Shown: piece after piece, positions 9,377 to 17,472 of the stretch
How the letters are laid out: each line of letters opens with the position of its first letter
How positions within the stretch are numbered: the stretch's first letter is position 1
Source: Leptotrichia hofstadii
GTDB lineage: Bacteria > Fusobacteriota > Fusobacteriia > Fusobacteriales > Leptotrichiaceae
Length of the DNA stretch: 64,000 nt
Direction: 5' to 3'
Assembly: GCF_007990525.1 (NCBI RefSeq)
Contig: NZ_AP019823.1
Coordinates: 1,612,001 to 1,676,000 of the forward strand
Notes under the pieces: model-generated
Databases searched by the model: none
What the model was told of the DNA's origin: nothing
The model's input: the letters and a program-made list of their open reading frames with translations, nothing else
Position numbers and translations under genes: made by a program

Positions 9377-10591
9377 TTAGTCAACTAATGCAGGATTAAA
9401 ATCTTCAACCCAAGGCAATCCAAACTTGTTTAACGCATCCATAAATGAATCTGGATCCATTTCTTCCACGTTGAATACTCCTGGTTTTTTCCATTCTCCA
9501 GTAAGAACCATTGCAGCTCCAATCATCGCAGGCACTCCTGTCGTGTAAGAAATCGCCTGTGAGCTAACTTCCTTGTAACATTCCTGATGATCGCATACAT
9601 TGTATACATAATAAGTTTTCTCTACGCCGTCTTTTTTACCTCTGAAAATATTTCCAATGTTTGTCTTACCTTTTGTTCTAGGTCCAAGTGAAGCCGGATC
9701 AGGCAATACAGCTGTCAAGAATTGCAACGGAACAATTTGCTTTCCTTCAAACTCTATTGGCTCAATTGAAGTCATCCCAACATTTTCAAGCACTTTTAAG
9801 TGAGTCAGGTAACTTTGTCCAAAAGTCATAAAGAATCTAATTCTTTTAATACCTTTAATATTAACTGCAAGCGATTCTAATTCTTCATGGTGCAGTAAGT
9901 ACATATCTTTTTCACCAATTTGCGGGAAATTGTACACTCTTTTAATTTCCATTGGCTCTGTTTCCACCCATTTCCCATCTTCCCAGTAACTTCCATTAGC
10001 TGTAACTTCCCTAATATTAATTTCTGGATTAAAGTTTGTTGCAAATGGGTACCCGTGATCCCCTGCATTTGCATCAAGAATGTCAATGTAATTTATTTCA
10101 TCAAAATAATGCTTTTGTGCATACGCTGAAAACACCCCAGTGACACCTGGATCAAATCCACTTCCTAAGATAGCAGTAATCCCAGCTTTTTCAAATTTTT
10201 CCTTATACGCCCATTGCCATTTATACTCAAATTTAGCTGTGTCCAAAGGCTCATAATTTGCTGTATCCAAATAATCAGTCTTAGTTTCAAGACAAGCATC
10301 CATAATTGTCAAATCTTGATATGGTAAAGCTACATTTATCACAATATCAGGCTTGTATTCATTAATCAATGCCACTAGCTCAGGCACATTATTTGCATCC
10401 ACCTTTGCAGTCTGAATCTCAATTCTTCCAGCATATTTACTTTTTTCAATTCTTTCCTTGATTTCATCACATTTTGCCTTTGTACGGCTGGCTATCATGA
10501 TTGAACTGAATACTTCCGAATTTTGCGCACATTTGTGGCACACTACATTTGATACTCCTCCAGCTCCGATTACTAATGCTTTTTTTCCCAT
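9377..10591 (-). CDS. Carboxynorspermidine synthase (saccharopine dehydrogenase family)
   Basis: This NADPH-dependent enzyme condenses aspartate semialdehyde with a diamine to carboxy(nor)spermidine, the first step of the alternative spermidine route. The Rossmann signature GAGGVSNVVCHKCAQ is at the N-terminus. Long stretches match the carboxynorspermidine dehydrogenase group as I remember it: NVALPYQDLTIMDACLETK, LDTANYEP, AGDHGYPFATNFNPEINIRE and SYTTGVPAMIGA. Its 404 residues fit the family. ATG 10591 is chosen because AGGAGG lies nine bases upstream; the longer frame beginning with TTG at 10609 would include that site. It is divergent from the D-lactate dehydrogenase gene and has its own terminator. 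The partner carboxynorspermidine decarboxylase is not in this window. A saccharopine dehydrogenase role is less likely. Confidence 0.88.
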   Translation of the reverse strand: MGKKALVIGAGGVSNVVCHKCAQNSEVFSSIMIASRTKAKCDEIKERIEKSKYAGRIEIQTAKVDANNVPELVALINEYKPDIVINVALPYQDLTIMDACLETKTDYLDTANYEPLDTAKFEYKWQWAYKEKFEKAGITAILGSGFDPGVTGVFSAYAQKHYFDEINYIDILDANAGDHGYPFATNFNPEINIREVTANGSYWEDGKWVETEPMEIKRVYNFPQIGEKDMYLLHHEELESLAVNIKGIKRIRFFMTFGQSYLTHLKVLENVGMTSIEPIEFEGKQIVPLQFLTAVLPDPASLGPRTKGKTNIGNIFRGKKDGVEKTYYVYNVCDHQECYKEVSSQAISYTTGVPAMIGAAMVLTGEWKKPGVFNVEEMDPDSFMDALNKFGLPWVEDFNPALVD

Positions 10592-10712
10592 TAATTTTCG
10601 CCTCCTCAAATTTATTTTATTTTTATTTATTAATTTTAAATTTTTCTCAACATTATTATACTGTAAAATCTTTATTCTGTAAATTACTTTTTTAAAAATC
10701 TTGTAAAATCAT

Positions 10713-10742
10713 TTGACTTAGGCTATTTTTATTTGCTATAAT
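10713..10742 (+). promoter_or_regulatory. Sigma70 promoter of the D-lactate dehydrogenase gene
   Basis: TTGACT (10713-10718), 18 bases, TATAAT (10737-10742), 37 bases before the start codon. Near consensus. Confidence 0.8.
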
Positions 10743-10779
10743 AAATTAAAAGATAATAAATTTTAGGAGGAATGTAAAA

Positions 10780-11820
10780 ATGAAAATTGTAGTCTTCGAT
10801 GCAAAACCTTATGATATTGAATTTTTCGACAAATGGAACGAAACCTTTGGAGCAGATATTACATATTTTGAAGAAAAATTAAGCTTAAAAAATGTGATGC
10901 TTACTAAATATCAGGATGTTGTCTGTACTTTCGTGAATGATGACTTAAATGAGAAAGTATTGAACATACTTTCCAAAAATGGAGTAAGAGTTGTTGCCGC
11001 AAGATGTGCGGGCTATAACAATATCGACTTAAAGGCTGCCCGTGAAAACAGAATTACTGTTTTAAGAGTACCTGCCTACTCTCCATTTGCCGTTGCTGAA
11101 CATTCGCTAGCTCTTCTTATGTCAGTAAACAGAAAAACTCACAAAGCCTATAACAGAACAAGGGAAGGTAACTTTAGTTTAGCAGGATTAACTGGAATGG
11201 ATTTAAACGGAAAAACTGCCGGAATTATAGGAACTGGAAGAATCGCAAGAATTTTTATAAAAATTTTAAACGGATTAGGAATGAAAGTTATTGGTTACGA
11301 TAAATTTCCTAATGAACAAGCTGCAAAAGAAGAAAATTTTACTTATGTAACATTAGATGAAATATTTGCAAATTCTGACGTGATTTCATTACATTGTCCA
11401 TTATTCCCTGAAACAAGACACATAATTAACAAAGAAACTATTGCTAAAATGAAAGATGGCGTTATTATCATCAATGCCGCCAGAGGTGGATTAATTGATA
11501 CCGAAGCTCTCGTTGAAGGATTAAAAGACAAAAAAATCGGCGGAGCAGGACTTGATGTTTATGAAAATGAAAGCAGCTATTTCTTTGAAGATGAATCAGC
11601 AAGCGTGCTGGAAGATGATTTGCTAGCTAGATTATTATCATTTAACAACGTCGTTTTGACTTCTCACCAGGCATTCTTAACAAAAGAAGCATTAGATAAC
11701 ATTGCTGAAGCTACATTTAACAACATCTTATCATACGTAAAAGAGGAAACTTTACAAAATGAAGTTTGGTATGACGAAGAAAACAATAAAGTTGTTGAAG
11801 GTGTCAGAGTTCAAAAATAA
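10780..11820 (+). CDS. ldhA: D-lactate dehydrogenase
   Basis: This cytoplasmic enzyme reduces pyruvate to D-lactate with NADH, the likely fermentation end step. The 346 residues show the D-2-hydroxyacid dehydrogenase fold: NAD-binding GTGRIA at 151-156, substrate/catalytic Arg235 in NAARGGLID, Glu264 in LDVYENE and the acid-base His296 in TSHQAFLT. These three positions equal the numbers known for Lactobacillus D-lactate dehydrogenase. The segment RCAGYNNIDL is typical of the lactate-specific group rather than glycerate dehydrogenases. AGGAGG precedes ATG 10780, and a strong promoter and a terminator make it a single-gene unit. High expression is expected from these signals but was not measured. 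Confidence 0.93.
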   Translation: MKIVVFDAKPYDIEFFDKWNETFGADITYFEEKLSLKNVMLTKYQDVVCTFVNDDLNEKVLNILSKNGVRVVAARCAGYNNIDLKAARENRITVLRVPAYSPFAVAEHSLALLMSVNRKTHKAYNRTREGNFSLAGLTGMDLNGKTAGIIGTGRIARIFIKILNGLGMKVIGYDKFPNEQAAKEENFTYVTLDEIFANSDVISLHCPLFPETRHIINKETIAKMKDGVIIINAARGGLIDTEALVEGLKDKKIGGAGLDVYENESSYFFEDESASVLEDDLLARLLSFNNVVLTSHQAFLTKEALDNIAEATFNNILSYVKEETLQNEVWYDEENNKVVEGVRVQK

Positions 11821-11866
11821 TTATTATCTAAAATTTTAATAAAAGTTTTACTTTTAAAAACTTATA

Positions 11867-11898
11867 AAGGGGCTGTTTTAAAAGGCAGCTTCTTTTAA
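11867..11898 (+). terminator. Terminator after ldhA
   Basis: AAGGGGCTG (11867-11875) pairs with CAGCTTCTT (11886-11894) as a nine-pair stem including two G-U pairs, followed by TTTAATATTTT. Confidence 0.7.
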
Positions 11899-12043
11899 TA
11901 TTTTCCAAAAAAATACAAAATCTAAATTTAAAAGAGTTTTTGTATTGAAAACTTATTTAATAGTTATTTTCTTTTTTCCTAAAAAAATTTTTACTTTAGA
12001 ATCAAAAAAGCTAGCAAAATAATATAAAGAAAGGTTTAAAAAT

Positions 12044-13139
12044 ATGGATTTATTTGAAATAAAAAAACAGAATGAAATAAATGAAATTAACATTGAAGAA
12101 ATCAGGAGGCATCTTTGACATTGAAAATTTAAAAAATGAAATTGACAATTTGGAGAAAAAGACGTTTGAGGCAGATTTCTGGAATAGCGAGAACAGTCAG
12201 GAAATATTGAAGACTATTAGTGCAAATAAAAAGCTGCTTGAGGAATACAGCAGTTTAAACGGGCTTTTTGAAGATGTTTCTACCATTATTGAGTTTATTG
12301 AGATGGGGGATAATTCGTTTGAAAATGAACTTGAGCAGAAAGCACAGGATTTGAAGAACGAAATTGATAATTTTAAGACAAAATTGCTTCTGGATGAGGA
12401 ATACGACATGAATAATGCAATTCTTACGATAAATTCGGGGGCTGGTGGAACTGAGGCATGTGACTGGGCTGAAATGCTTTACAGAATGTACGACAGATGG
12501 TCAAATCGGCATGATTTCAAAGTTGAAATCCTTGACAGCCTCGCTGGAGAAGAAGCTGGAATAAAAAGTGTAACATTAAATATAAAAGGAAATTACGCTT
12601 ATGGATATTTAAAAGGGGAAAAAGGCGTTCACAGACTTGTCAGAATTTCCCCATTTGACTCTAATGCCAGACGGCATACTTCATTTGCTGCAGTAAATGT
12701 TACACCAGAAATAGAAGATGACGTTGAAATTGATATTCGTACAGAAGACTTGAAAATTGATACTTACAGGGCAAGCGGCGCAGGAGGGCAGCACGTAAAC
12801 ACAACAGACTCAGCCGTTAGAATCACTCATATTCCTACAAACACAGTAGTTACATGCCAAAACGAGCGTTCACAGCTAAAAAACCGTGAAACTGCAATGA
12901 AAATATTAAAATCTAAATTATTCGAGCTGGAACTAGAAAAGCGTGAGAAGGAAATGGCGGAATTAAAGGGAACAGAATCAAAAATCGAATGGGGAAGCCA
13001 AATCCGTTCGTATGTCTTCCAGCCTTATAAAATGGTAAAAGATCACAGAACAAAGGCAGAAGAGGGAAACGTTGAAAAGGTTATGGATGGAGATATTGAC
13101 TTGTTTATAAATGAATATTTAAAATACGCTAAATCCTAA
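12044..13139 (+). CDS. prfB: Peptide chain release factor 2, expressed by programmed +1 frameshift
   Basis: RF2 releases nascent peptides at UGA and UAA. The frame opened by ATG 12044 reads MDLFEIKKQNEINEINIEEI, then RRHL, and meets UGA at 12116-12118. Skipping T12116 continues in the +1 frame as DIENLKNEID to 13139, giving about 364 residues, the normal RF2 length. AGGAGG at 12104-12109 sits just before CTT-TGA-C, the known bacterial RF2 slip site. The product has the stop-codon recognition tripeptide SPF at 202-204 and the catalytic GGQ at 247-249. Low RF2 favours frameshifting, so the protein controls its own level. An ATG at 12081 in the second frame opens an uninterrupted ORF but is not the biological start. 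The location is join(12044..12115,12117..13139). The tag gene follows 63 bases downstream. Confidence 0.96.
12104..12119 (+). promoter_or_regulatory. prfB: RF2 programmed frameshift signal
   Basis: AGGAGG, three spacer bases CAT, slippery CTT, stop TGA, then C. The internal Shine-Dalgarno pushes the ribosome forward by one base. UGA followed by C is the weak termination context seen at this site in other bacteria. Confidence 0.95.
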
Positions 13140-13202
13140 TAACATGTTTAAAATTTAAAATAATTTTACTTATAATAACTAAAAAATTGAAAGGATTAGA
13201 AT

Positions 13203-13766
13203 ATGAAAAAAACTAGATGTCCATGGGCAAAATCTGAAAATGACATTATCTACCATGATACCGAATGGGGAGTGCCTTCCCACGATGATAGTTATCTTTT
13301 TGAAATGCTAATTTTAGAGGGCTTTCAGGCAGGACTTAGCTGGAATCTTATTTTGAATAAAAGAGAAAATTTTAGAAAGGCTTTTGATAATTTTGATTAT
13401 AAAAAAATTGCAAAATATGATGAAACTAAGTTGGCTGAACTGGCTCAAAATGATGGAATTGTGAGAAATAAATTAAAAATAGCCGCTTCTGTTAAAAACG
13501 CCCTTGCATTTATGGAAGTACAAAAGGAATTTGGCTCATTTGACAAGTACATTTGGAATTTTACAGATAACAAGCAAATTATTAATAACTGGAAAGAGAT
13601 ATCAGAAGCACCTGCTACTACAGAATTATCTGATAAAATCAGCAAAGATTTGAAAAAACGTGGCTTTAAATTTGTTGGATCTACAATCGTTTATTCTTTC
13701 TTACAGGCAATCGGAATAGTTGATGACCATTTAATTAGTTGTCCTTATAAAAAGTCAGCTAAATAA
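13203..13766 (+). CDS. tag: DNA-3-methyladenine glycosylase I
   Basis: Tag removes 3-methyladenine from alkylated DNA as the first step of base excision repair. The 187 residues carry the family hallmarks: start KKTRCPWAKS, YHDTEWGVP, LEGFQAGLSW, and the zinc ligands Cys6, His18, His176 (VDDHLISC) and Cys180. AAAGGA precedes the ATG. It lies 63 bases after prfB on the same strand with no terminator in between, so the two may be cotranscribed. No clear terminator follows; the next 400 bases hold an inverted repeat and no gene. Confidence 0.93.
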   Translation: MKKTRCPWAKSENDIIYHDTEWGVPSHDDSYLFEMLILEGFQAGLSWNLILNKRENFRKAFDNFDYKKIAKYDETKLAELAQNDGIVRNKLKIAASVKNALAFMEVQKEFGSFDKYIWNFTDNKQIINNWKEISEAPATTELSDKISKDLKKRGFKFVGSTIVYSFLQAIGIVDDHLISCPYKKSAK

Positions 13767-14168
13767 TTAAAATATAATTTTTGATTTTTTAATAACATAA
13801 ATTGCAATATTACTCACTACATTTTTCCAATTTTTTATCGTATAGGGCATCAAACGCCATGCCCTTACAACCCCGCTTCTCGAATTTCAATTTTACAGCA
13901 AAAGACAAAACTCGCTTTTACCAAAAGTTATTTTAAATTTCATAAAGTTATTGTAAATTCAAATAAAATGGAAAAGCTCAAACAAGTTGTCTTTTACTGA
14001 AAAATTAAAATCTCAGAAATTCTATAACAAATATCTTTACAGTTTAATAAACTGGCGGAGTTTTTATTTATTCAACTACCACTGCTTGACAAGTAAAAGA
14101 AGAAATTTTAGAGTTAGAAAATAAAAATCGGAGTGATATTGCGTAACAATCTTGCCATAATTTAATTA
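13767..14168. other. Gene-free spacer between tag and rnmV
   Basis: The spacer separates convergent genes. It holds a small hairpin near 13848-13865 (GGGCAT with ATGCCC), a long imperfect inverted repeat (13889-14006) and, inside it, two tandem-like copies of an AAAGTTATT-containing unit (13924-13941 and 13944-13961). No coding potential was seen. It looks like repeat debris rather than a regulatory region. Confidence 0.5.
13889..14006. repeat. Imperfect inverted repeat, 20-base arms, 118 bp overall
   Basis: The left arm 13889-13908 and the right arm 13987-14006 are inverted copies matching at 18 of 20 positions (core TTGTCTTTT...AAAAGACAA). The 78-base interior contains a direct repeat. The size and structure suit a small non-autonomous mobile element or a repeat relic, but no target duplication was recognised. 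Confidence 0.6.
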
Positions 14169-14750
14169 TCAGGATAAACTATTTATTTCTTCAACAGCTC
14201 TCTCAAACTGTTCTTTTGAAATATTAAATGAATTAAGAGCCTTTAAAAGCTGTTTTGCATTGTAATATCCAATTTTTAAAATATCTCCGAGCATTATCCT
14301 ACGTTCCTTTGCATTGCTTCCAGAAACAAATCCATTATCAATCAAATCACTAACATTAAATCTATCTTCAACATTTTGACTAGCTGTGATAATGTTTTTT
14401 AATGCCTCTAAAATTACTTTGTCATTGGCATTTTCAACTCCTATATTATCATTTTTAGTTGCATCCTTTTGACTTACAAAAGCATGTTTTATGTTTGGAA
14501 TATATCTTTTTAATGTATCACGAATTTTTTTTCCTGCAAAATCAGGATCTGTAAATAAAATTAAATCATTAGTTTTTGACAATTGAATCATTTTATTTAT
14601 TGTTTTTTTAGATAATGCGGAGAAGCCGTTTAAGGCGATAATATGTGCATCTACAACTCGTTTTATGGCTGTTATGTCATCTCGCCCTTCAACCACTATA
14701 ATTTCATTTATTTTTAGTTTTTCTTTTTGTTTATTTGGCTCTTTTTTCAT
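14169..14750 (-). CDS. rnmV: Ribonuclease M5
   Basis: RNase M5 matures 5S rRNA precursors on the ribosome. The 193 residues contain a Toprim domain with the catalytic EGRDD at 21-25 and DPDFAG at 68-73, followed by ALNGFSALSKKTI-type family residues. The C-terminal part, LGDILKIGYYNAKQLLKALN, is typical of M5. AAAGGA precedes ATG 14750. It lies 25 bases after pepD on the same strand, so the two probably form one transcript. Other Toprim proteins such as primases are much larger. Confidence 0.93.
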   Translation of the reverse strand: MKKEPNKQKEKLKINEIIVVEGRDDITAIKRVVDAHIIALNGFSALSKKTINKMIQLSKTNDLILFTDPDFAGKKIRDTLKRYIPNIKHAFVSQKDATKNDNIGVENANDKVILEALKNIITASQNVEDRFNVSDLIDNGFVSGSNAKERRIMLGDILKIGYYNAKQLLKALNSFNISKEQFERAVEEINSLS

Positions 14751-14775
14751 TTAATATTCCTTTTGTTTTTATTTT

Positions 14776-16260
14776 TTATTTAATGTTATAATCTTCCATA
14801 ACTTTTAGCAATAATTCCCAAGTTTTTCCAACTGAATCTATTTCCATTCTTTCTTCAGGAGTGTGAGCACCGTAAATATTAGGCCCAATTGAAACAATAT
14901 CAACATTTTCCATATTATTATCAAAAATTCCGCATTCAAGTCCAGCGTGAATTGCCTTAATTTCAGGATCTTTTCCTGTTATTTTTTTAAATGAGTTTAC
15001 AACTATTTCACGAATCTTTGAATCTTTTCGGTATTCCCAAGATGGATATGGAGAATTTATTTTTACTGCCACTTCGTATTTTTCAGAAAGTTCCTTCACA
15101 TCATTTAGTAATTTTTCAAGTGATTTATTTACTGAACTTCTTGGCAATGCCTGAATTTTTATAACAATTTTTCCATCTTTATTTTCAGTTTTTATAACTC
15201 CAAGATTTATTGAAGTTTCTACAAGACCTTCTATATCCTTGCTCATTGAAATAACTCCATTTGGAAATTCGTGGAAAAATGAAATAACCGCATTTGTGTT
15301 GGAAATTGATAATTTCCCTTCATTTTTTAGTTCCTCTTTTTTAACTTCCTTCACTTCAATAACTGGATTTTTGTCAATAATTTTAAAATCCTTTATTATA
15401 TTTTCAAAAGCAAGCTTTGCTAATTTTTCAAAATCACTGACTTTTTCATTCTCAAGTTTCACAGCCAGCAACGCCACAGCCTCTCTCGGTATTGCATTAG
15501 TTTTTTCCCCGCCGTCAATGTCCATTATTGCAAGAGTGTATTTTTTATTTAAATGATTCAGAACTTCTGCCAAAATTTTATTTGAATTTCCTAATCCTAA
15601 ATGAATTTCAGCACCTGAATGACCACCTAGAAGCCCTTTCACATCAATACTTATAACAGTATCATCCTCTTCTAGTTTTTCTGTATCAAAGTTAAACTCA
15701 TTAAGGATTCTCGCACCACCTGCACTGCTCACATAAACTTGTCCGTATTCTTCAGTATCCAAATTTATAAGTGTCTTTCCAGAAAAAATTCCAAAATCAA
15801 GGTTATTAACTCCGCTCATTCCGTCTTCTTCGTCAGTTGTGATAATAATTTCAAGTGCTGGATGCTTCAAGTCATTACTGTCAAGTATCGCAAGTGCATA
15901 AGCCACAGCAATTCCATTATCTGCCCCAAGTGTTGTTCCATTTGCCTTCAAGTATCCATCTTCCACAACAAGTTCAATTCCTTGCGTTTCAAAATCAAAT
16001 TTTGTATTTTTATTTTTTTCCCAAACCATATCCATATGTCCTTGCAGGATAAGTGGTGAATATTCCTCATATCCAGCTGTTGCAGGCTTTCTTATTAATA
16101 CATTCAACGCTTTGTCCTGAATAACTTCTAGATTTCTTTCCTTCGCAAATTCTACAATCCAGTCACTAATCTTTTTTTCTTTTCTTGAACCTCTTGGTAT
16201 TTTTGAAATTTCACTAAAATAGTGAAAAACTTTTTCAGGATATAAATTTTCTATTTTCAT
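14776..16260 (-). CDS. pepD: Aminoacyl-histidine dipeptidase (cytosol non-specific dipeptidase)
   Basis: This M20-family zinc peptidase hydrolyses a wide range of dipeptides in the cytoplasm. Metal and catalytic residues are visible: His75 in LQGHMDMV, Asp114 in GADNG, Glu144-Glu145 in TTDEEDG, Asp near 173 in NLDTEE, and a late His in AIHAGLECG. The 494 residues fit PepD, which is longer than other M20 peptidases because of its lid domain. AAAGGA precedes ATG 16260. A hairpin just upstream (16293-16313) separates it from the deoD unit, and rnmV follows closely. Confidence 0.94.
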   Translation of the reverse strand: MKIENLYPEKVFHYFSEISKIPRGSRKEKKISDWIVEFAKERNLEVIQDKALNVLIRKPATAGYEEYSPLILQGHMDMVWEKNKNTKFDFETQGIELVVEDGYLKANGTTLGADNGIAVAYALAILDSNDLKHPALEIIITTDEEDGMSGVNNLDFGIFSGKTLINLDTEEYGQVYVSSAGGARILNEFNFDTEKLEEDDTVISIDVKGLLGGHSGAEIHLGLGNSNKILAEVLNHLNKKYTLAIMDIDGGEKTNAIPREAVALLAVKLENEKVSDFEKLAKLAFENIIKDFKIIDKNPVIEVKEVKKEELKNEGKLSISNTNAVISFFHEFPNGVISMSKDIEGLVETSINLGVIKTENKDGKIVIKIQALPRSSVNKSLEKLLNDVKELSEKYEVAVKINSPYPSWEYRKDSKIREIVVNSFKKITGKDPEIKAIHAGLECGIFDNNMENVDIVSIGPNIYGAHTPEERMEIDSVGKTWELLLKVMEDYNIK

Positions 16261-16292
16261 TTTATTTTCCTTTCTTTTAGTTTAAATTAACA

Positions 16293-16313
16293 ACAAGGGG
16301 ATAATCCCCTTGT
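16293..16313 (-). terminator. Perfect hairpin after the deoD unit (terminator or repeat)
   Basis: ACAAGGGGA and TCCCCTTGT form a nine-pair stem with a TAA loop. On the minus strand TGTTAATTTAAAC follows, a weak T tract. The same AAGGGG/CCCCTT core is seen in hairpins at 55838 and 34994, so it may belong to a dispersed palindromic family. Confidence 0.55.
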
Positions 16314-16345
16314 CTCAAAGATAAAGATTTATTAAATATCTTTAT

Positions 16346-16495
16346 TTATAAAATATTTTCCAGTAATTCTTCAAGCTCTGACATTTCTCTCTGTGTCAAG
16401 TCATACCCGCTTTTTAACTTTTTCAAAATTCTATTTTCAGAACCAACTGAACTACGTTCTAAAATTTTTATAACTAATCTTTTATAAAATTCCAC
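16346..16495 (-). CDS. Small protein of 49 residues, unknown
   Basis: The ORF starts with GTG at 16495, nine bases after GGGAG, and reads MEFYKRLVIKILERSSVGSE and on to ELEELLENIL. It is mostly helical and charged, without membrane segments or cysteines. It begins 38 bases after deoD on the same strand and ends before a hairpin, so it would be on the deoD transcript. I do not recognise the family. The good ribosome-binding site and the position support a real gene; the small size limits certainty. Confidence 0.55.
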   Translation of the reverse strand: MEFYKRLVIKILERSSVGSENRILKKLKSGYDLTQREMSELEELLENIL

Positions 16496-16532
16496 TAATT
16501 TTTTCTCCCTTTAGTTATTTTCTTTAATTATT

Positions 16533-17243
16533 TTAAAGCTGTAACGCTGTTTCTAAGGCCACTTCTATCATTTCATTAAAAGTTGTCTGTCTTTCTTCAG
16601 CGCTTGTAACTTCGTGAGTAATGAATGAATCACTTATTGTAAGTAAAGTTAACGCATTTACTCCTAATTTTGCCGCTGTTGTATAAAGTTGCGCTGTTTC
16701 CATTTCCACACATAATACTCCAAATTCAGCCCATTTTTTCCAAGCGTTAGGGTCATCTCCATAAAAAGTATCACTTGTAAATACATTTCCAGCCTTTACA
16801 TTCAATCCTTTTGCCTTAGCAATTTCATAAGCCTTGAAGACTAAATCCGAACTTGCTGTAGGCGCATAGTCTGCTCCATTAAATCTCAATTTGTTAATAG
16901 CAGAATCAGTCGAAGCTGACATTGCGATAACAACATCTCTAACTTTCACATCTTCTTGATAAGAACCAGCTGTACCGATTCTAATCAAGTTCTTTACTCC
17001 AAATTCAGTTATCAGTTCATGTGAATAAATCCCAATTGAAGGCACTCCCATTCCAGTTCCTTGAACAGATATTTTTTTCCCTTTATAAGTCCCAGTAAAT
17101 CCTAGCATTCCTCTAACATTATTATACTGAACAACGTCTTCTAAAAATGTTTCTGCTATATATTTTGCTCTAAGCGGATCTCCTGGCAATAGTATAGTTT
17201 CTGCAATATCTCCTTTATTTGCTCCAATATGCGGCGTTCCCAT
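16533..17243 (-). CDS. deoD: Purine-nucleoside phosphorylase, DeoD type
   Basis: This hexameric cytoplasmic enzyme cleaves purine (deoxy)nucleosides with phosphate to the base and (deoxy)ribose-1-phosphate. Its 236 residues match the family: start [14 protein letters not shown], phosphate-binding [11 protein letters not shown] and RIGTAGSY, nucleoside-binding VEMETAQLY and the catalytic Asp in TISDSF. AGGAGG lies eight bases before ATG 17243. A promoter is visible upstream. Together with the Pdp and BMP genes at the start of the window it covers purine and pyrimidine nucleoside salvage. Confidence 0.95.
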   Translation of the reverse strand: MGTPHIGANKGDIAETILLPGDPLRAKYIAETFLEDVVQYNNVRGMLGFTGTYKGKKISVQGTGMGVPSIGIYSHELITEFGVKNLIRIGTAGSYQEDVKVRDVVIAMSASTDSAINKLRFNGADYAPTASSDLVFKAYEIAKAKGLNVKAGNVFTSDTFYGDDPNAWKKWAEFGVLCVEMETAQLYTTAAKLGVNALTLLTISDSFITHEVTSAEERQTTFNEMIEVALETALQL

Positions 17244-17296
17244 TCCATTACCTCCTAAAGTTTTTATAGTTTTTAAAAAATTTTTTTACTTACTAT

Positions 17297-17325
17297 ATTG
17301 TACTTCACTTTTTGAAATTATTCAA
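17297..17325 (-). promoter_or_regulatory. Sigma70 promoter of deoD
   Basis: The minus strand reads TTGAAT (17325-17320), 17 bases, TACAAT (17302-17297), about 55 bases before the deoD start. Confidence 0.65.
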
Positions 17326-17409
17326 GGTCTTTATTTTGTTTTTTTTTTTGATATTTTTACTCTTTAATTTATAGCGATTGTATATCCTTCCTAAAAATGT
17401 CATCTTTTC

Positions 17410-17438
17410 TTGCATTTTTCAGCTTATTCCAGTATAAT
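17410..17438 (+). promoter_or_regulatory. Sigma70 promoter of the AAA-ATPase/nuclease gene
   Basis: TTGCAT (17410-17415), 17 bases, TATAAT (17433-17438), 34 bases before the start codon. Confidence 0.7.
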
Positions 17439-17472
17439 TTAATCAAGAAAGTAAAAAGGGAGGAATTTTGGA

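Noticed and set aside
12081-12116. ATG at 12081 as the start of prfB
   Set aside because: It has no ribosome site and lies in the second frame of a programmed frameshift; the zero frame from 12044 encodes the conserved RF2 N-terminus.
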